The notes: generated by a model not told the origin, from the sequence alone. Shown: positions 1-10,631, counted from the first letter of the stretch. The stretch is DNA of 64,000 nt from Cylicocyclus nassatus (GCA_958299035.1 CATQJL010000112.1:42598833-42662832); one strand, 5' to 3'. Numbers and translations are program-made.

Positions 1-411
1 TACTTTCCTGTATAGAGGCGGGAAAGCATGGCTAGTCCGCTAGGGAAGCGGCATACATTCTCTCGCGCGAACCTGAACGGGAAGAATGAACAGCTCTCCA
101 TCACAAGTGATTTGATGCCATTTCTGTCATACTGTCACTTATAGATATCATCTCCACTACTACTTAAGCTGTCCATATCGGTCAGCTATAGTCTTTTACC
201 ACCAGTGGAGTTTGAACGTGTCGTTGCGCTGTCGGTGGAGATCTTGGTATGCTACTTGTCGTGTAATGTCTCCGCTTGTTTGCTCCTAGGGCGTCGAACC
301 AGGCTAGTCAAGAGGAGAGATTTGATCACATAGGGCAAAAAACTAATGTGAGAATTTCTTTCAGGTCTCTGAGGAAGGCATTATTGCCGAAACGTTAGAC
401 CTAATAAATAT

Positions 412-890
412 CTTAAAGGCAGCGTCCACCCAGAATTTGGCCTCCTATGTTTTCGTCATTCTGGGGCCTTTCCGTGGTTCTGGTTACAGTTCCGCACTTC
501 AAACTTTCTAAAATTCACAAAAAACCCGATCCTTGGGGACCCAATCTTGAGGGTGCGGACGAGTTTAGAATTGCTCGTCCCCGTCGGCAGGCCAGCGGGA
601 AGGAGCTGCAACTGCATGGTTGCAGTTGCATTACAGTGTGCAGTGTGCAGCTTCTGCTCACTACCTTGTCAATACGTGTCGGAGGCACGTATTGACAAGG
701 TAGTGAGCAGTCCCTGGTGGGCGGAGTCTGATATCAGACTCCGCCCAGCCAGGGACTTTCTGGCCCCTTATCTCCATTCAGAGACAACGTTAGAAGACCG
801 GACCAACGCAGATGCTCCTTTTCTGTTGCCTACATTCAGGATCGACACTAATCGGAGGGGGTTAGGTTTAGCCTGGACACTGCCTTTAAC
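412..890. mobile_element. TIR element, CTTAAAGGCA family, copy 1
   Basis: The left end reads CTTAAAGGCAGCGTCCACCC. The right end (870-890) is an imperfect inverse (GGACACTGCCTTTAAC). A second copy at 19020-19395 has better-matched ends, which defines the family. The interior carries three consecutive hairpins (599-765). No transposase is visible, so it is non-autonomous. No clear target duplication was found. Confidence 0.6.
599..766. repeat. Three back-to-back perfect hairpins
   Basis: Three inverted repeats follow each other without unique spacers. The first is AGCTGCAACTGCA with TGGTTGCAGTTGCA. The second is about 28 bp of GCTCACTACCTTGTCAATAC and its complement around a short loop near 681-688. 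The third is a near-perfect palindrome of TCCCTGGTGGGCGGAGTCTG centred near 734. They make up the core of the TIR element at 412-890. Confidence 0.8.
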
Positions 891-1712
891 AAACCTGCGT
901 GGCTCACAAGAAAGTTCATGATTACAAGACAATGCCCAGGTTTCATGACCAGAGAACATTTAAAATATTACAAGAAAGATCGTCGATCTCTTGCGCTCCA
1001 GTCGCTGATATTAGAAACATTGTTTGCCTCTTTTAGATGTTCAGATAAACTTTGATAGCACAGTCGCAGCGCAGTTGTTGTCTGTTCAAAGAGATTCCAA
1101 GAGCTCAGCTTAATCTCTTTGATCTCATCAAAAATGTGTGAAAGTACATGTGTGATACTTCCGCAGTGACCCCTCTCGAAAGCCTTTGCCGAAAGCGAAA
1201 CCTTTTGTCGTTCAACATGTCGGCTTGCTGGATGATGAGCGTTCTTTGACAGATTTCTCCTAAAAATATTCGAGTGTAGCTCTCAGAGTATGCTGCACGA
1301 ATGCCGCCGCCTGCAGATCCTACGATGCTGAATGAGGACCTCTCGCTAATTTTTCGACACCACAAAATCTGAGAGACCGCTCGCAAGAAGCCCGACTTTG
1401 CGATTTGCGTGTCTCGGCGACTCTCTGAACATCTAAGCGAAGCGCAATTGCTGCTTCTTTAGGCCTAAGATATACTTTCCGCGATTTCGCCAGATCGACA
1501 TACTCACGCGTCTTGACGAACTGCCATATGTCTACAAATTAACCTGTGTGGATCCCAAATGCATAAGCGCGTAGCTCCTGCAAGCTGTAGCAGAACACAT
1601 CAAGTTTGGGAGGGGCAAAGCGCGCTTACGATAATTATGGGCGGTCGCTGCATTCCAAATGCCCCAGCGACTGATGTAGCTTGAAGCATGTCTTAAGGGC
1701 CGACCATACTCA
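891..1712. other. No recognisable gene or element
   Basis: I see no convincing coding exon, RNA gene or terminal repeat here. A weak inverse similarity between about 1040-1060 and 1420-1440 (TTAGATGTTCAGA against TCTGAACATCTAA) may be the remnant of an old foldback. Confidence 0.4.
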
Positions 1713-1920
1713 CACGATTTCAGTCGCGACGCTAACTGGCAATATTCCATAACTCATTGTAAGCACATTCTAAATGTAGAGAAGATGATATAATAATGCA
1801 GAAGATACGACATTTCATCCAATCCACGTAAGTTATACACGCTATACAAGTGCAGTTTGCTAGCGTTGGATCTAAGACATCTGATGAATTGCCAGATCGC
1901 GTCGCGACTGAAATCGCGTG
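1713..1920. repeat. Short foldback element
   Basis: CACGATTTCAGTCGCGACG at the left is mirrored by CGTCGCGACTGAAATCGCGTG-like sequence at 1900-1920. The inner ends also match (TGGCAAT with ATTGCCA). A partial relative, GCATTTCAGTGGCGACG, occurs at about 11715. This is a small non-coding foldback or MITE. Confidence 0.55.
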
Positions 1921-2317
1921 GAGTTTGCCCGGCTTCTTAGGCATCAACAACTTTTAGCACAGTCATAGCCAGTCGTGTCTTCTCGCAGACTTTTTAGAGC
2001 TCTGCATACTGTGGGAATTACGCGGTTTTTCGTCAAAAACCACATGGTATGTACAAGGCTTATCAGTTGCAATGTCGGCTGCACCAGCATCTCTATTCCG
2101 GCGCGGGACTCTGCACATATTCCGTAAACATGCTCTCTAGTCTTATCCAGTCGTTGAAGGTCCGTCTTTCCCACGCTCGCCCTGGGAAAGTGATCAGAGA
2201 GAATGTTCGCGAAAGAGGCGCAGAGTTCAGGCGAAGTGGCCGCGCGGGAACGGAGATGCTGACGCCTCCGACACTGCAGTTGCTAAGCTGTATAAGAATC
2301 TTCCATAAAGAAAAAGT

Positions 2318-2345
2318 ACCTCAAACATAGGTAATGAATCAACCC
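2318..2345 (-). other. SL-like 22-25 nt segment (weak)
   Basis: The minus strand reads GGTTGATTCATTACCTATG followed by TTTGAG and GTAC. This resembles a nematode SL exon next to a 5' splice site. I see no stem I partner, no Sm-type site within about 100 nt and no CTCAGA ends around it, unlike the copies at 10.3, 12.5 and 45.2 kb. It could be a diverged SL copy or chance. Confidence 0.2.
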
Positions 2346-2369
2346 GGGGTCGGTATACGTGCGAAACTA

Positions 2370-3118
2370 TCAGGTTGGTGCAAAAATAATGCGTGTTTTG
2401 CAAACTTTTACCTTGAAGTGCTACAATCTCAAAAACAATCTATATCATTTGATGTTATAAAAATTATCAAAAGCAAAAACCACAACACAGCGCACCACCT
2501 TATATGATATTACAAGCAGACAAAAAATGTGGAATGCTTCCTGAAACGTTTTTCGCAAATCATACTCACTTTATTTGTTATTATATGAGACAAGTAGTCG
2601 AACTTGTAGCCGGAATCGCTAGTACAAATGTCGATGGAAAGGCTTTGGACGAAGGAGATTTGCGAAAAGAAAGAAATCGAAAATCTGAAGTTATCGCTAT
2701 TTCCAACATTTGCGGAAGGCCTCAAAGTACCGAATTACGGAATTTCCGACTCCGTACTGAATAGTTGAATTTTCTGCAAAACTTTTAATATAATCTACTG
2801 CCCTCACACTTACAGAAATGGGCAAAACAAATTCAAAATAGTAAGTGCGTAGTGTAGGCATTCTATCACGTACTATGACAAATTCTGCAAAGAAAGTCAT
2901 TTGCGCATGAATTCTGGCCAAAAAAGTAGTCATCGACTCTGATTCAGATGCGATTTGAAACAAACTCTGTTAATTAATGATAAGGCTAGAAGGCCATCTC
3001 AATCATTAACTAGAGCATAAGAGAAGCTCTCAAAAGTTGCTGAATTTTTTGAAAAAAGGTTGATGGAAAATGTTGTCTGGAAAGGCCTAAAAAAGCACGC
3101 AATATTTTTCCAACCTTA
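2370..3118 (-). mobile_element. Mariner-type relic, same family as 16634-17552
   Basis: The left end has CAGGTTGGTGCAAAAATAAT and the right end GCAATATTTTTCCAACCTTA, the inverted mariner-type TIR. Internal blocks match the element at 16634-17552 in opposite orientation, for example GGCCAGAATTCATGCGC read on the minus strand. No transposase frame survives. The ends have diverged from the TTAGGTTGGTGCAAAAGTAA consensus, so this is an older copy. Confidence 0.65.
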
Positions 3119-3397
3119 GTGCTAGAAAAATGTCAGAGCTACTTTCCTTCAAGGTGATTTTGCTTTTCTAAGTTGCTCATAACCGTATTTTCATTAAATT
3201 TCGAATCTAAAACTGATTTTCTGCCCATGCCTAGCTTTTATATGAAAATCTACTGTCTATTTTTTTAGAAGAGACAAGTACTTTTGGTGACTTAGGCCTT
3301 TAAACATGAGATGTATAGAAATACTTGTTTTGATATGTTAATCTCAAATCTATGTTCGAAGTCTACGCTTCTCTTGACAAAGTGTTAAAAGCATACA

Positions 3398-4000
3398 CTC
3401 AGACATTCGCGGTTAAGTTCCGCAGGGGATCCACCCACAAAATGAGAGATCGCGAGAAAATCGGGATTCTTGCTCAACACCCAATTTTGTCCCGACTTTC
3501 GGGATTATCCCGACAGAAAATTTGAAGCGGGAGATTATCGGGAGTCGCGATTTCGGGGCGCGCTCCCAGTGTCTGAGCGTAAAGGATACTTGCGTGGTCA
3601 GACTACCGTCAATGTCCACAACTTCGGATGTGTTTCCAATCTTACAGGCAAGAACACTGTCAATATGTTGTCAACGGATAAACTTTGATAGGATCTTAGC
3701 GTTATCCAACCTTGAACTTGGACTTGGTTTCCCAAGCCGCTGTACGGTGGCTCCAATCGATCTTTGTATATGAGCGGGAGTCCCGCCGGTGATTGGATCG
3801 CGACATTATCGGGACTCCCGCAGGAGCTCCCGGTTTTTTCAGTAGAAAACACTTCGGAACAAAAGCGCGTGTCGCGCAGTATTATCCCGAACGAAATGCA
3901 GGAGTCCCGGTTTTCTCGCGGAGCATTTTACTTGAGTCCCGCAGTCATTCCGTCGGGACACACCTTTTTCACCGGCGGGACTTAACCGCGAATGTCTGAG
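3398..4000. mobile_element. CTCAGACATTCGCGG TIR element
   Basis: Both ends carry CTCAGACATTCGCGGTTAAG in inverted orientation, and the element is flanked by CA on both sides (3396-3397 and 4001-4002). The CTCAGA terminus and 2-bp duplication match the SL-carrying elements at 10.0, 12.2, 44.9 and 55.3 kb, so I place it in the same superfamily. The interior is rich in GGGAGTCCCG-type short repeats. No transposase and no SL exon are present. Confidence 0.75.
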
Positions 4001-4039
4001 CATCTCCAAAAGTGGAGCGCTTTAAATGGGGAGTCAAAG

Positions 4040-4112
4040 ATGCGGAATGGGCGTGTCTGATGTAGAGGTGAGCTAGTCTGCCGAACAAGATATCCTGGGT
4101 TCAAATTCCCGG
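4040..4112 (+). other. tRNA-like segment
   Basis: GGGTTCAAATTCC at about 4097-4109 is a good B-box or T-loop, and AGAGGTGAGCTAG about 35 bases upstream is a weak A-box. The spacing is short and I cannot pair an acceptor stem, so it is at best a tRNA relic or SINE promoter. Confidence 0.25.
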
Positions 4113-4810
4113 TGATCTAGCAGATTATTTCTATGTTCAACACTTTTCGGACCTTGCTACACACGGTGAATCATCGGATCCATATGATGTTCTTGGATCC
4201 CAGTATATGTATTATTGAAATCTAACCAAGTCAATCCATATATTCAAGTCGAAGCTTCCGATACCACCCCTTGGGCCAGCTACATTGGTGTAGACTAGAT
4301 AATTCAACAATAGTCACAATAGCGGCGATGCGAACATCGCCAGCGACGTCGCACGGCTTTTCGGCTAGATTCTTGGAGAAGACTTGCGCTTGTGGTAACA
4401 GTAAGACTTTCGTGCGTCTTAGGCAGATTCAGCTTCCATCTGAGGCATATTAATCGCTCATGTCTTTTTAAAGTGTATTGGTCACTTTTTCGTGCAAAAT
4501 TTCAAAGCATTGATTTTGGCTGAAACTTTTAAGAAGGTTATTTGACATTTTACGAATTCGTACTTATCACGAGAATTAAGGCATTCCCCCTGGGTAAAGC
4601 TGAAGAAAAGGTTTTTGCGCGCGACCTAGATTCCCAAAACGTGTTAACCTTTTCGGACCCTTTTGGCAATTGCCACCATCAATTCAGAGACAAGCTGTAC
4701 TGCCGCAAGAAAACCATTTGACTACTCAGAGCTATAAAACGCTTCATATAGCCTTTGCCTTCCAAATGCAGCTTTGAACTGCTTGTTCATTTGTTTTCTT
4801 GTCCGCAATA
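4113..4810. other. No recognisable gene or element
   Basis: AT-rich sequence with no convincing exon or repeat boundary. Confidence 0.4.
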
Positions 4811-6218
4811 TAAAGTGCGGTTCATATTTATACGAACACCCAAAATTTTGTAAGTTTTCGGACTTTTTGGGAGAAACTTAAAAAGCCGTTGGTACCACGC
4901 GAAAGAACGCAGCCGAAAACGGTATATGATCCATAAGAATGGAAATCGATGTCAACTGTAGGAGTGTTTTTGCGCCTAATGCGAATTTTTAGCGGCTCAT
5001 AATTATACGAACACCTCAAACAAAAGTCCATTTTTCATTCAAGATTGCAATCATTTGAGTCCAAATTTTTTGTGGGGTTACAGTAAAAAAGTCTGACATA
5101 TCTGCCCTGCACTGAACCGAGTGCAGTTCAAAACGATTACCGTTACTTTTTTCAGAAGGCTCTAAATGCTTTTGGAATGATTGCGCTCCAAAAACATCCG
5201 TTCTTCTGTGGTTTACGCGCTCTAAGTAGCTTCTATAAAAGCTACGAGATAGAATAAGCTCTTACGATAGGTATTTTGTTTGACGCTTGGAAAATCTTTG
5301 CGTTTTCGTGCCGTTTTTCAACCAAGTTCCAACCTTACCACAGAGTTGGCACGATTTCGAGCCTCAAAACTCAGCTTCTCTCTTGCGCAAACATTTGATA
5401 TGAAGCAGCTGCATTGTTTGCATGATCATGTTTCTGTGCCAAAGTTTTTGGGTTTTTTCTAGAACTGATCTTGCGGCTATGGAGCTACAAACCAAATAAA
5501 GGTGTGATTGCAATAGTAAAAACAGTATTTTTTGGTGAAATGACGTCTGCGTGACCAAAACAAACGCTCAACGCTGCTGATTTTTTCTAACCAAATATAA
5601 AGTCTTGTGAACTTCTACACACTTTATGATTACTTCATTGTACGGCTTCAGAAGCTGAGTTTTGAGGCTCGAAATCGTGCCAACTCTGTGGTAAGGTTGG
5701 AACTTGGTTGAAAAACGGCACGAAAACGCAAAGATTTTCCAAGCGTCAAACAAAATACCTATCGAAAGAGCTTATTCTATCTCGTAGCTTTGGTAGAAGC
5801 TACTTAGAGCGCGTAAACCACAGAAGAACGGATGTTTTTGGAGCGCAATCATTCCAAAAGCATTTGGAGCCTTCTGAAAAAAGTAACGGTAATCGTTTTG
5901 AACTGCACTGGGTTCAGTGTATGGCAGATATGTCAGACTTTGTTACTGTAATTCCACAAAAAATTTGGACTCAAATGATTGCAATCTTGAATGAAAAATA
6001 GACCTTTGTTTGAGGTGTTCGTATAATTAAGAACCGTTAAAAATTCGCATTTGGCGCAAAAACACTCCTACAGTTGGCATCGATTTCCATTCTTATGGAT
6101 CATATACCGTTTTCGGCTGTGTTCTATCGCGTGGTACCAACGGCTTTTTGAATTTCTCCCAAAAAGTCCAAAAACTTACGAAATTTTGGGTGTTCGTATA
6201 ATTATGAACCGCACTTTA
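4811..6218. mobile_element. 1.4-kb foldback element with long arms, TA-flanked
   Basis: Ends read TAAAGTGCGGTTCATA and its inverse, followed inward by TTATACGAACACCCAAAATT on both arms, with TA on each outer side. Arms of roughly 570 bp (4811-5385 and 5645-6218) are near-identical inverted copies around a spacer of about 260 bp. The TA flank suggests Tc1/mariner-type mobilisation. It has no coding capacity. Confidence 0.8.
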
Positions 6219-6239
6219 TATCGTCCTCTCCATAACTCG

Positions 6240-6430
6240 TGCTACCCTTGTGGCGTTGCGGACGTGCCACGTGTGACCAACACATTGGCAAGGTTGGCAG
6301 CAACACATTGGCAACATGCAGCAACATGTTGGCGTGGCCAAAATGTTCTGTCAACATGTAGGGGCATGTTGCAAACATGTTGTTGCCACGTTGCCAACAT
6401 GTTAGCCACACGTAGCAGGTCTGAGATGCA
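6240..6430. repeat. CAACATGTTGGC-type short repeats
   Basis: The core CAACATG/CATGTTG recurs at least eight times, often as the palindrome CAACATGTTG joined to GCAACA or GGCGTGGCC. It is an irregular array without a strict period, bounded by the 4811-6218 foldback. Confidence 0.6.
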
Positions 6431-7106
6431 GACCAAGGATAGCACGAGCTGTGAGAGGACGATACATTTCTGTACACATTTCTGTAAGTGGGTTGCAAAC
6501 CAATCAGTACTTTGCGCCAGCTTCAGCACTGTTTGAGGATCTCGTTTATTAGCCAAAAAATAACCATAAAATTATCAGAATGTTCGAGTACAATGTCAAG
6601 AAAGTGTAACTGCTGATTGTTCGCGGGTCCATATGTATTGAGGAAAATTTGAAAATCCAAAATAAACGCAAACACAAAAAATTAAAAAATCAAAAAGAAA
6701 TTTTTTATGTGGTTGAAAAGATTTCAAACTCCTTCGTGAGGTGTTGTAGTAAGTATAAACAGTGAGAGTGAGGCTTCTCTGCTTACTCGGAACTCAGGTC
6801 CGATAGGGTTGAGACTTCACGGCAATTCCGAAGGGTCGTAACATTGCGTTTAAGAGCGCGCAATGAACAAAGAAAATCTAAAAACTTTACAATTCTTTCG
6901 AGAAGATCGTTTTCCAGATTTTGAACATGAATTTTCGCTCAACAAAACAAAGGCTGTCGTGCAAATCTTGTTGACATCAAATGTATTTGCTCATCGGAGC
7001 AATGTAGCAAAAACTTTTGATGTGTTGGCCTTCCCTTGATTATCCTTTGCACTCATTTGTTTCTCAGCGTTTATATCTTGTTCCTTGATTCTTTACGCTC
7101 AGTATA
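6431..7106. other. No recognisable gene or element
   Basis: AT-rich, and no exon or terminal repeat could be supported. Confidence 0.4.
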
Positions 7107-8774
7107 TTAGGCTGCTGCATAAGTTCTGTCCGATTTTTTTGCCTTACGTTTGAAGATACTGCATTAGAGATGAAATTCTAAAAGAATTTCATCTCTAATG
7201 CAGTATTGTTTGTATCCTTAGAAAGTGCTTTTCTTGCTCTTTCTAACGCATATCAGATTTCAATAAATTTCCTAGTATACGGAGATTTCAAGCCTAAAAT
7301 CTCTAAGGGCCGCATGCACTAACCTTTCCGCTGGGGAGGGGATCGCAGCTTCAGAAGAAAGCTTCATATCCTGAAGCTCCGGATATCTGGATTTCACGCT
7401 GTCTACCTGTCTTTAAGTACTCTCCATCCTTCACTATGAACATATTGAGCAGAAGCGAGAAGCTGTACAAGCCGCATTTTTCAGCTTTTTGTAGGATCCC
7501 CTGATGATCCCTGGGGGACGAACATCTATTCTTCAAAGTCATTTTTCTTTCTCTGAAGTCAACGAAAACCTTCCAAAATTATACTGAACATCTAACACAA
7601 CAGTTCTAAGCATGTTGCTGATGAGAACAAATGAATTTTTGAAAAATCGAATTTTTCGGTATACCCCAAATTTCGACCTGTGGATCATCGAAAAAAACAT
7701 GACTTCAAAACATCATTTGTTCTTATCAGCAACATGCTTAGCATTGTTGGGTTAGATATTCTGCACAACTTTGGAAGTTTTTCGTTAACTTCGGAGAAAG
7801 AAAAATGACTCTAAAGAAAAGCGCCGGGGATCGTCAGGGATCATACAAAAGCTGGAAAATGCGGTTTGTACAGCATCTCGCTCCTGTTCAACATGTTCAT
7901 AGTGAAGGAAAGTAGGAATACTTACGGATAGGTACACAACGTGAAATCCAAGTATCTGGAGTTTCAAAATATGAAGCTTTCTTTTAAGCTCCGATCCGCT
8001 CCCCGCGGCCATGTTAGTGCATGCGGTCCTAAGTGGCCGAGGTACGTTCTCACCTTAGATAGATGTTCTTGCGAGGAAATCTCCACAATGCGCCCTTCAA
8101 GTCAAGTTCTTTCATTGGCTGCGGAATAAGGGTGTACAAGGCTAGTATACGCAGAAGTTCGGTTGCGTGAAGAAAACGTCTTTCTAGTAAAATTTATCGT
8201 CGAACATTAATTTTTTTATATAGATGTTTTACAAGCAATAACTTTCTGGGAATAGAATTATCCGATAAGCTCAAAGTTGGAGGTGCTAGAGCAAAGAAAA
8301 AGCTAGCAGGTCCTTTCCACCAGTTCCTTTTCGACGCTCACGTCATTTGTAAAATTTCCATAATTCGTAAATAGGCATGCACACATGCGCTGAAGCGAGG
8401 TCAAAAACTGGCTTCTTTTTTGCTCGGTCAAAAAATCTCTCGGCAGCGCACACCCTATGGGCTCTTTTACATTGCATAATAATCTACGAAAATTTGTTTA
8501 TCTATCTGTTGTTAGATAAGATGTTTATCAATTCTCGTAAGGGAGCGTTGCCATATCAAAAAAGCAGGTCTGAAGAAAAACGCTGTAAAGTTTTGCATTT
8601 CTGCTTCTTCCTTAACAAGGATTTACGCAGATCTCAATATGTGTTTCATAGCCAAGGAACTGCTCAACACATAAAAACTAAGAAAAAAGTCTTGAAAAAA
8701 GTTGACTTTGAAAGAAGTTACGACGTTTTGAACTCATAAAATTCAAATCGGACAGAACTTATGCAGTAACCTAA
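7107..8774. mobile_element. Mariner-type TIR element with internal foldback
   Basis: The left end TTAGGCTGCTGCATAAGTTC is mirrored at the right end (GAACTTATGCAGTAACCTAA), flanked by TA duplications. Inside, 7149-7208 is a perfect hairpin (ACTGCATTAGAGATGAAATT and complement), and about 7290-7660 and 7680-8045 form a second inverted repeat. The 1.67-kb length is longer than a standard mariner (about 1.3 kb), which suggests that the foldback at 7290-8045 is a nested insertion. No intact transposase is seen. Confidence 0.7.
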
Positions 8775-8823
8775 TAAATCGTTGGATTTGTTTATTATCT
8801 TTCGGTTATTATCTTTTGTTTAG

Positions 8824-8964
8824 ATGGGTAAACATAAACGTAAGTAACATGATCGATGAAAATGACGATGTGACACTTTTGCAGTGTTCTTTACGTTCAA
8901 TCACAAGAAAGTCTGCAAAGGACGATTGCCTGGCTTTCTAGAAGTTGAATTGCTACTTGAATAA
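8824..8964 (+). CDS. Possible 31-codon two-exon gene
   Basis: The ATG follows directly on a TTTTGTTTAG acceptor, as expected for a trans-spliced nematode message. Exon 1 is 8824-8839 (MGKHK and the first base of the next codon). A 45-bp intron follows, GTAAGT...CTTTTGCAG (8840-8884). Exon 2 is 8885-8964 and ends in a TAA that overlaps an AATAAA polyadenylation signal at 8960-8965. The 31-residue product is lysine-rich at the start and hydrophobic at the end (FLEVELLLE). I recognise no family. It could be a microprotein, the remnant of a larger gene, or chance alignment of splice signals. Confidence 0.35.
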
Positions 8965-8965
8965 A

Positions 8966-9592
8966 GAGCTCATTGGATCTCATGCGCCCAAAAGTATTCC
9001 ACGAGTTGAAAAACCTGCATCGTTATCCCTGCGCAGAGCGATATGACATTAAGGAAAAACGCACGTGGGTACTTTATTACCTCTCAAAATCTGACCGATC
9101 GCTCGCATAAAAACTCGTATTGGGGTCCGCTTACACCCAGCAAGTGTCTGAAAAAAGTGCAAAATCCTGGAGAGGGGTAGCCGGTACAACAGTTTTCAAA
9201 TGATGTATGACGTAATGCTCCTCAAGGAGCACATACAATCGAACCTCATAGCTAAAATTTGATGTTCGTTTCTATTTTTGAGGGGGAACGCATCAGCGCT
9301 GAAGCATCAGAATTTCAAACAGAAAATCAATGAAGTACAATATAGATGGTCACTCAGTGCTTACAAGAGTTCGTGCGTGCCTCTTTAGTGAAAGCTGGAA
9401 ATGATGAGGTGAAGATGGCGTCTACAGTTGCCCATGCGCAGACATGCCGCAAAATACTTCGCGCGTCGTATGCGATGGTGTCCTTTTTGTTATCTTACTG
9501 CGTGCGCCACGAGGCGCGGCGTCCTGTGCCGGCGTGTGAAGGGATTACGCTGGCACACGGACAACGATGAATGCAGCCTGAATCAACTGGTA
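8966..9592. other. No recognisable gene or element
   Basis: The frame at 9346-9570 has no homology I recognise, and I treat it as chance. Confidence 0.4.
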
Positions 9593-9882
9593 CTCAGATA
9601 ATCGCCGGGGGCAGGCGGGCACCGGAAAAATAGATGGCTGATTTCTTGCACCCCGCTCGCGGATTTTTCAGAAAGCAATCACGACTTTTTGGGACGCCGC
9701 TTGCTGATTTCTCGATTCCTCAGAGATTCAGCAATATGTCTGCAAAAGACAAGAGCGAAAAAGGATTCAACAGGCGGTCTCTCAAAATCTCGCTGTACAT
9801 TTTCCTGAAATTTGCGAGCGGAATGCGAAATTCCAGCAACGCCCATTTTCCGGCGCCCGCCTGCCCCCGGCGTTTGTCTGAG
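9593..9882. mobile_element. Short CTCAGA element (290 bp), no SL gene
   Basis: Inverted ends CTCAGATAATCGCCGGGG / CCCCCGGCGTTTGTCTGAG are flanked by TA on both sides (9591-9592, 9883-9884). Length and sequence match the 290-bp copy at 43483-43772. The interior differs from the long, SL-carrying members apart from the terminal 35 bp or so. It is a MITE of the same family. Confidence 0.85.
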
Positions 9883-10213
9883 TAGTTGTCAGAGCGCAGC
9901 TTGCTAGCAACGCTGTTTGAAGATGAGAATATCAACAGTGCTTGCAGCAGCAGTTTTTTCTTCACTTCTTCTAGATTGGTCAGAGTGTTGCCGAGGCATT
10001 CAAATACTGTTGCACGGCGAAACTGAATTTTTTGCAATTCGTGCTCAGACAATCGCCGGGCGCAGGCGGCCATGCGATTTATGGGCGGGCGGGCACCGGA
10101 AAAATAGTTCGCTGATTTCTTGCGGTCCGCTTGCAGATTTTTGGAAGAATTTTAGCGAAATTTCAGACTAATGCCTAGAGAACAATCGCAGTTGCCTTAT
10201 AGATTAGCTGCGG

Positions 10214-10335
10214 CGCGCGGACTTTCCGCGAGAATATGCAAAATTTTCGGAGTCCGCGCGGTTCTTTGTGGAGGACCGCACAGCCGTAGGTACTTTCCGC
10301 TGAAAGAAGGTACCTCAAACTTGAGTAATTAAACC
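10214..10335 (-). ncRNA. Spliced-leader (SL1-like) RNA, copy 1
   Basis: SL RNAs donate their 5' exon to mRNAs by trans-splicing as Sm-class snRNPs. Exon 10314-10335 begins GGTTTAATTACTCAAG and ends TTTGAG, followed directly by the GT of the splice site. It differs from canonical nematode SL1, as I recall it, by one base (ACTCAAG for ACCCAAG). Downstream on the minus strand, stem I pairs AGGTAC/GTACCT across the splice site. Stem II is largely GTGCGGT/ACCGCGC, the Sm-type site is AAAATTTTG (about 10239-10247), and the 3' hairpin is CGCGGA-AAG-TCCGCG (10216-10230). Length is about 122 nt. Whether it is transcribed is not shown. Confidence 0.8.
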
Positions 10336-10392
10336 ACCTCTATGTGACACCTCTGCGACATAGAGTCTCATCTTTTCTCGGCGTACGTCCGA
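10336..10392 (-). promoter_or_regulatory. Conserved block upstream of the SL exon
   Basis: The 50-55 bases upstream of all four SL copies share TTCGG(G/A)CGTACGCCGAG and then GAGACTCTATGTG(N)CAGAGGTGTCA. Position and conservation fit a snRNA-type proximal sequence element. The assignment is by position only. Confidence 0.5.
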
Positions 10393-10631
10393 AACTGCTT
10401 AAAAAGAGTCCGAGCGCCTGCTGAAAGTTCGACCAGCATTTGCTGAAAGAGATTATTTGACGAGCGCCTGCAGAAAATTCTGTGTTGCTGCCCGCTGGCA
10501 GGATATTAGACAGTAAAGGAAGTATCGCTCGCTGAAGGTTTGGCCACGCCCCAAAAATCTGCGGTCCGCAAACGTGCGCTTGCAGAAAAGCGCAGTTTGC
10601 GGACCGCCTGCCCCCGGCGATTATCTGAGTG

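Larger units (their letters stand above)
10044..10629 (-). mobile_element. Long CTCAGA element (586 bp) carrying an SL RNA gene
   Basis: The ends CTCAGACAATCGCCGGG and CCCCGGCGATTATCTGAG are inverted copies, and TG flanks both sides (10042-10043, 10630-10631). The body matches 12217-12803 and 44875-45455, in the opposite orientation. It lies about 160 bp from the short relative at 9593-9882. It encodes no protein; its conspicuous cargo is the SL RNA gene at 10214-10335. Confidence 0.85.

Noticed and set aside
6051..6536. A 161-codon frame as a gene
   Set aside because: It starts in a foldback arm and runs through CAACATG short repeats; composition is repeat-driven and overlapping frames exist on the other strand.
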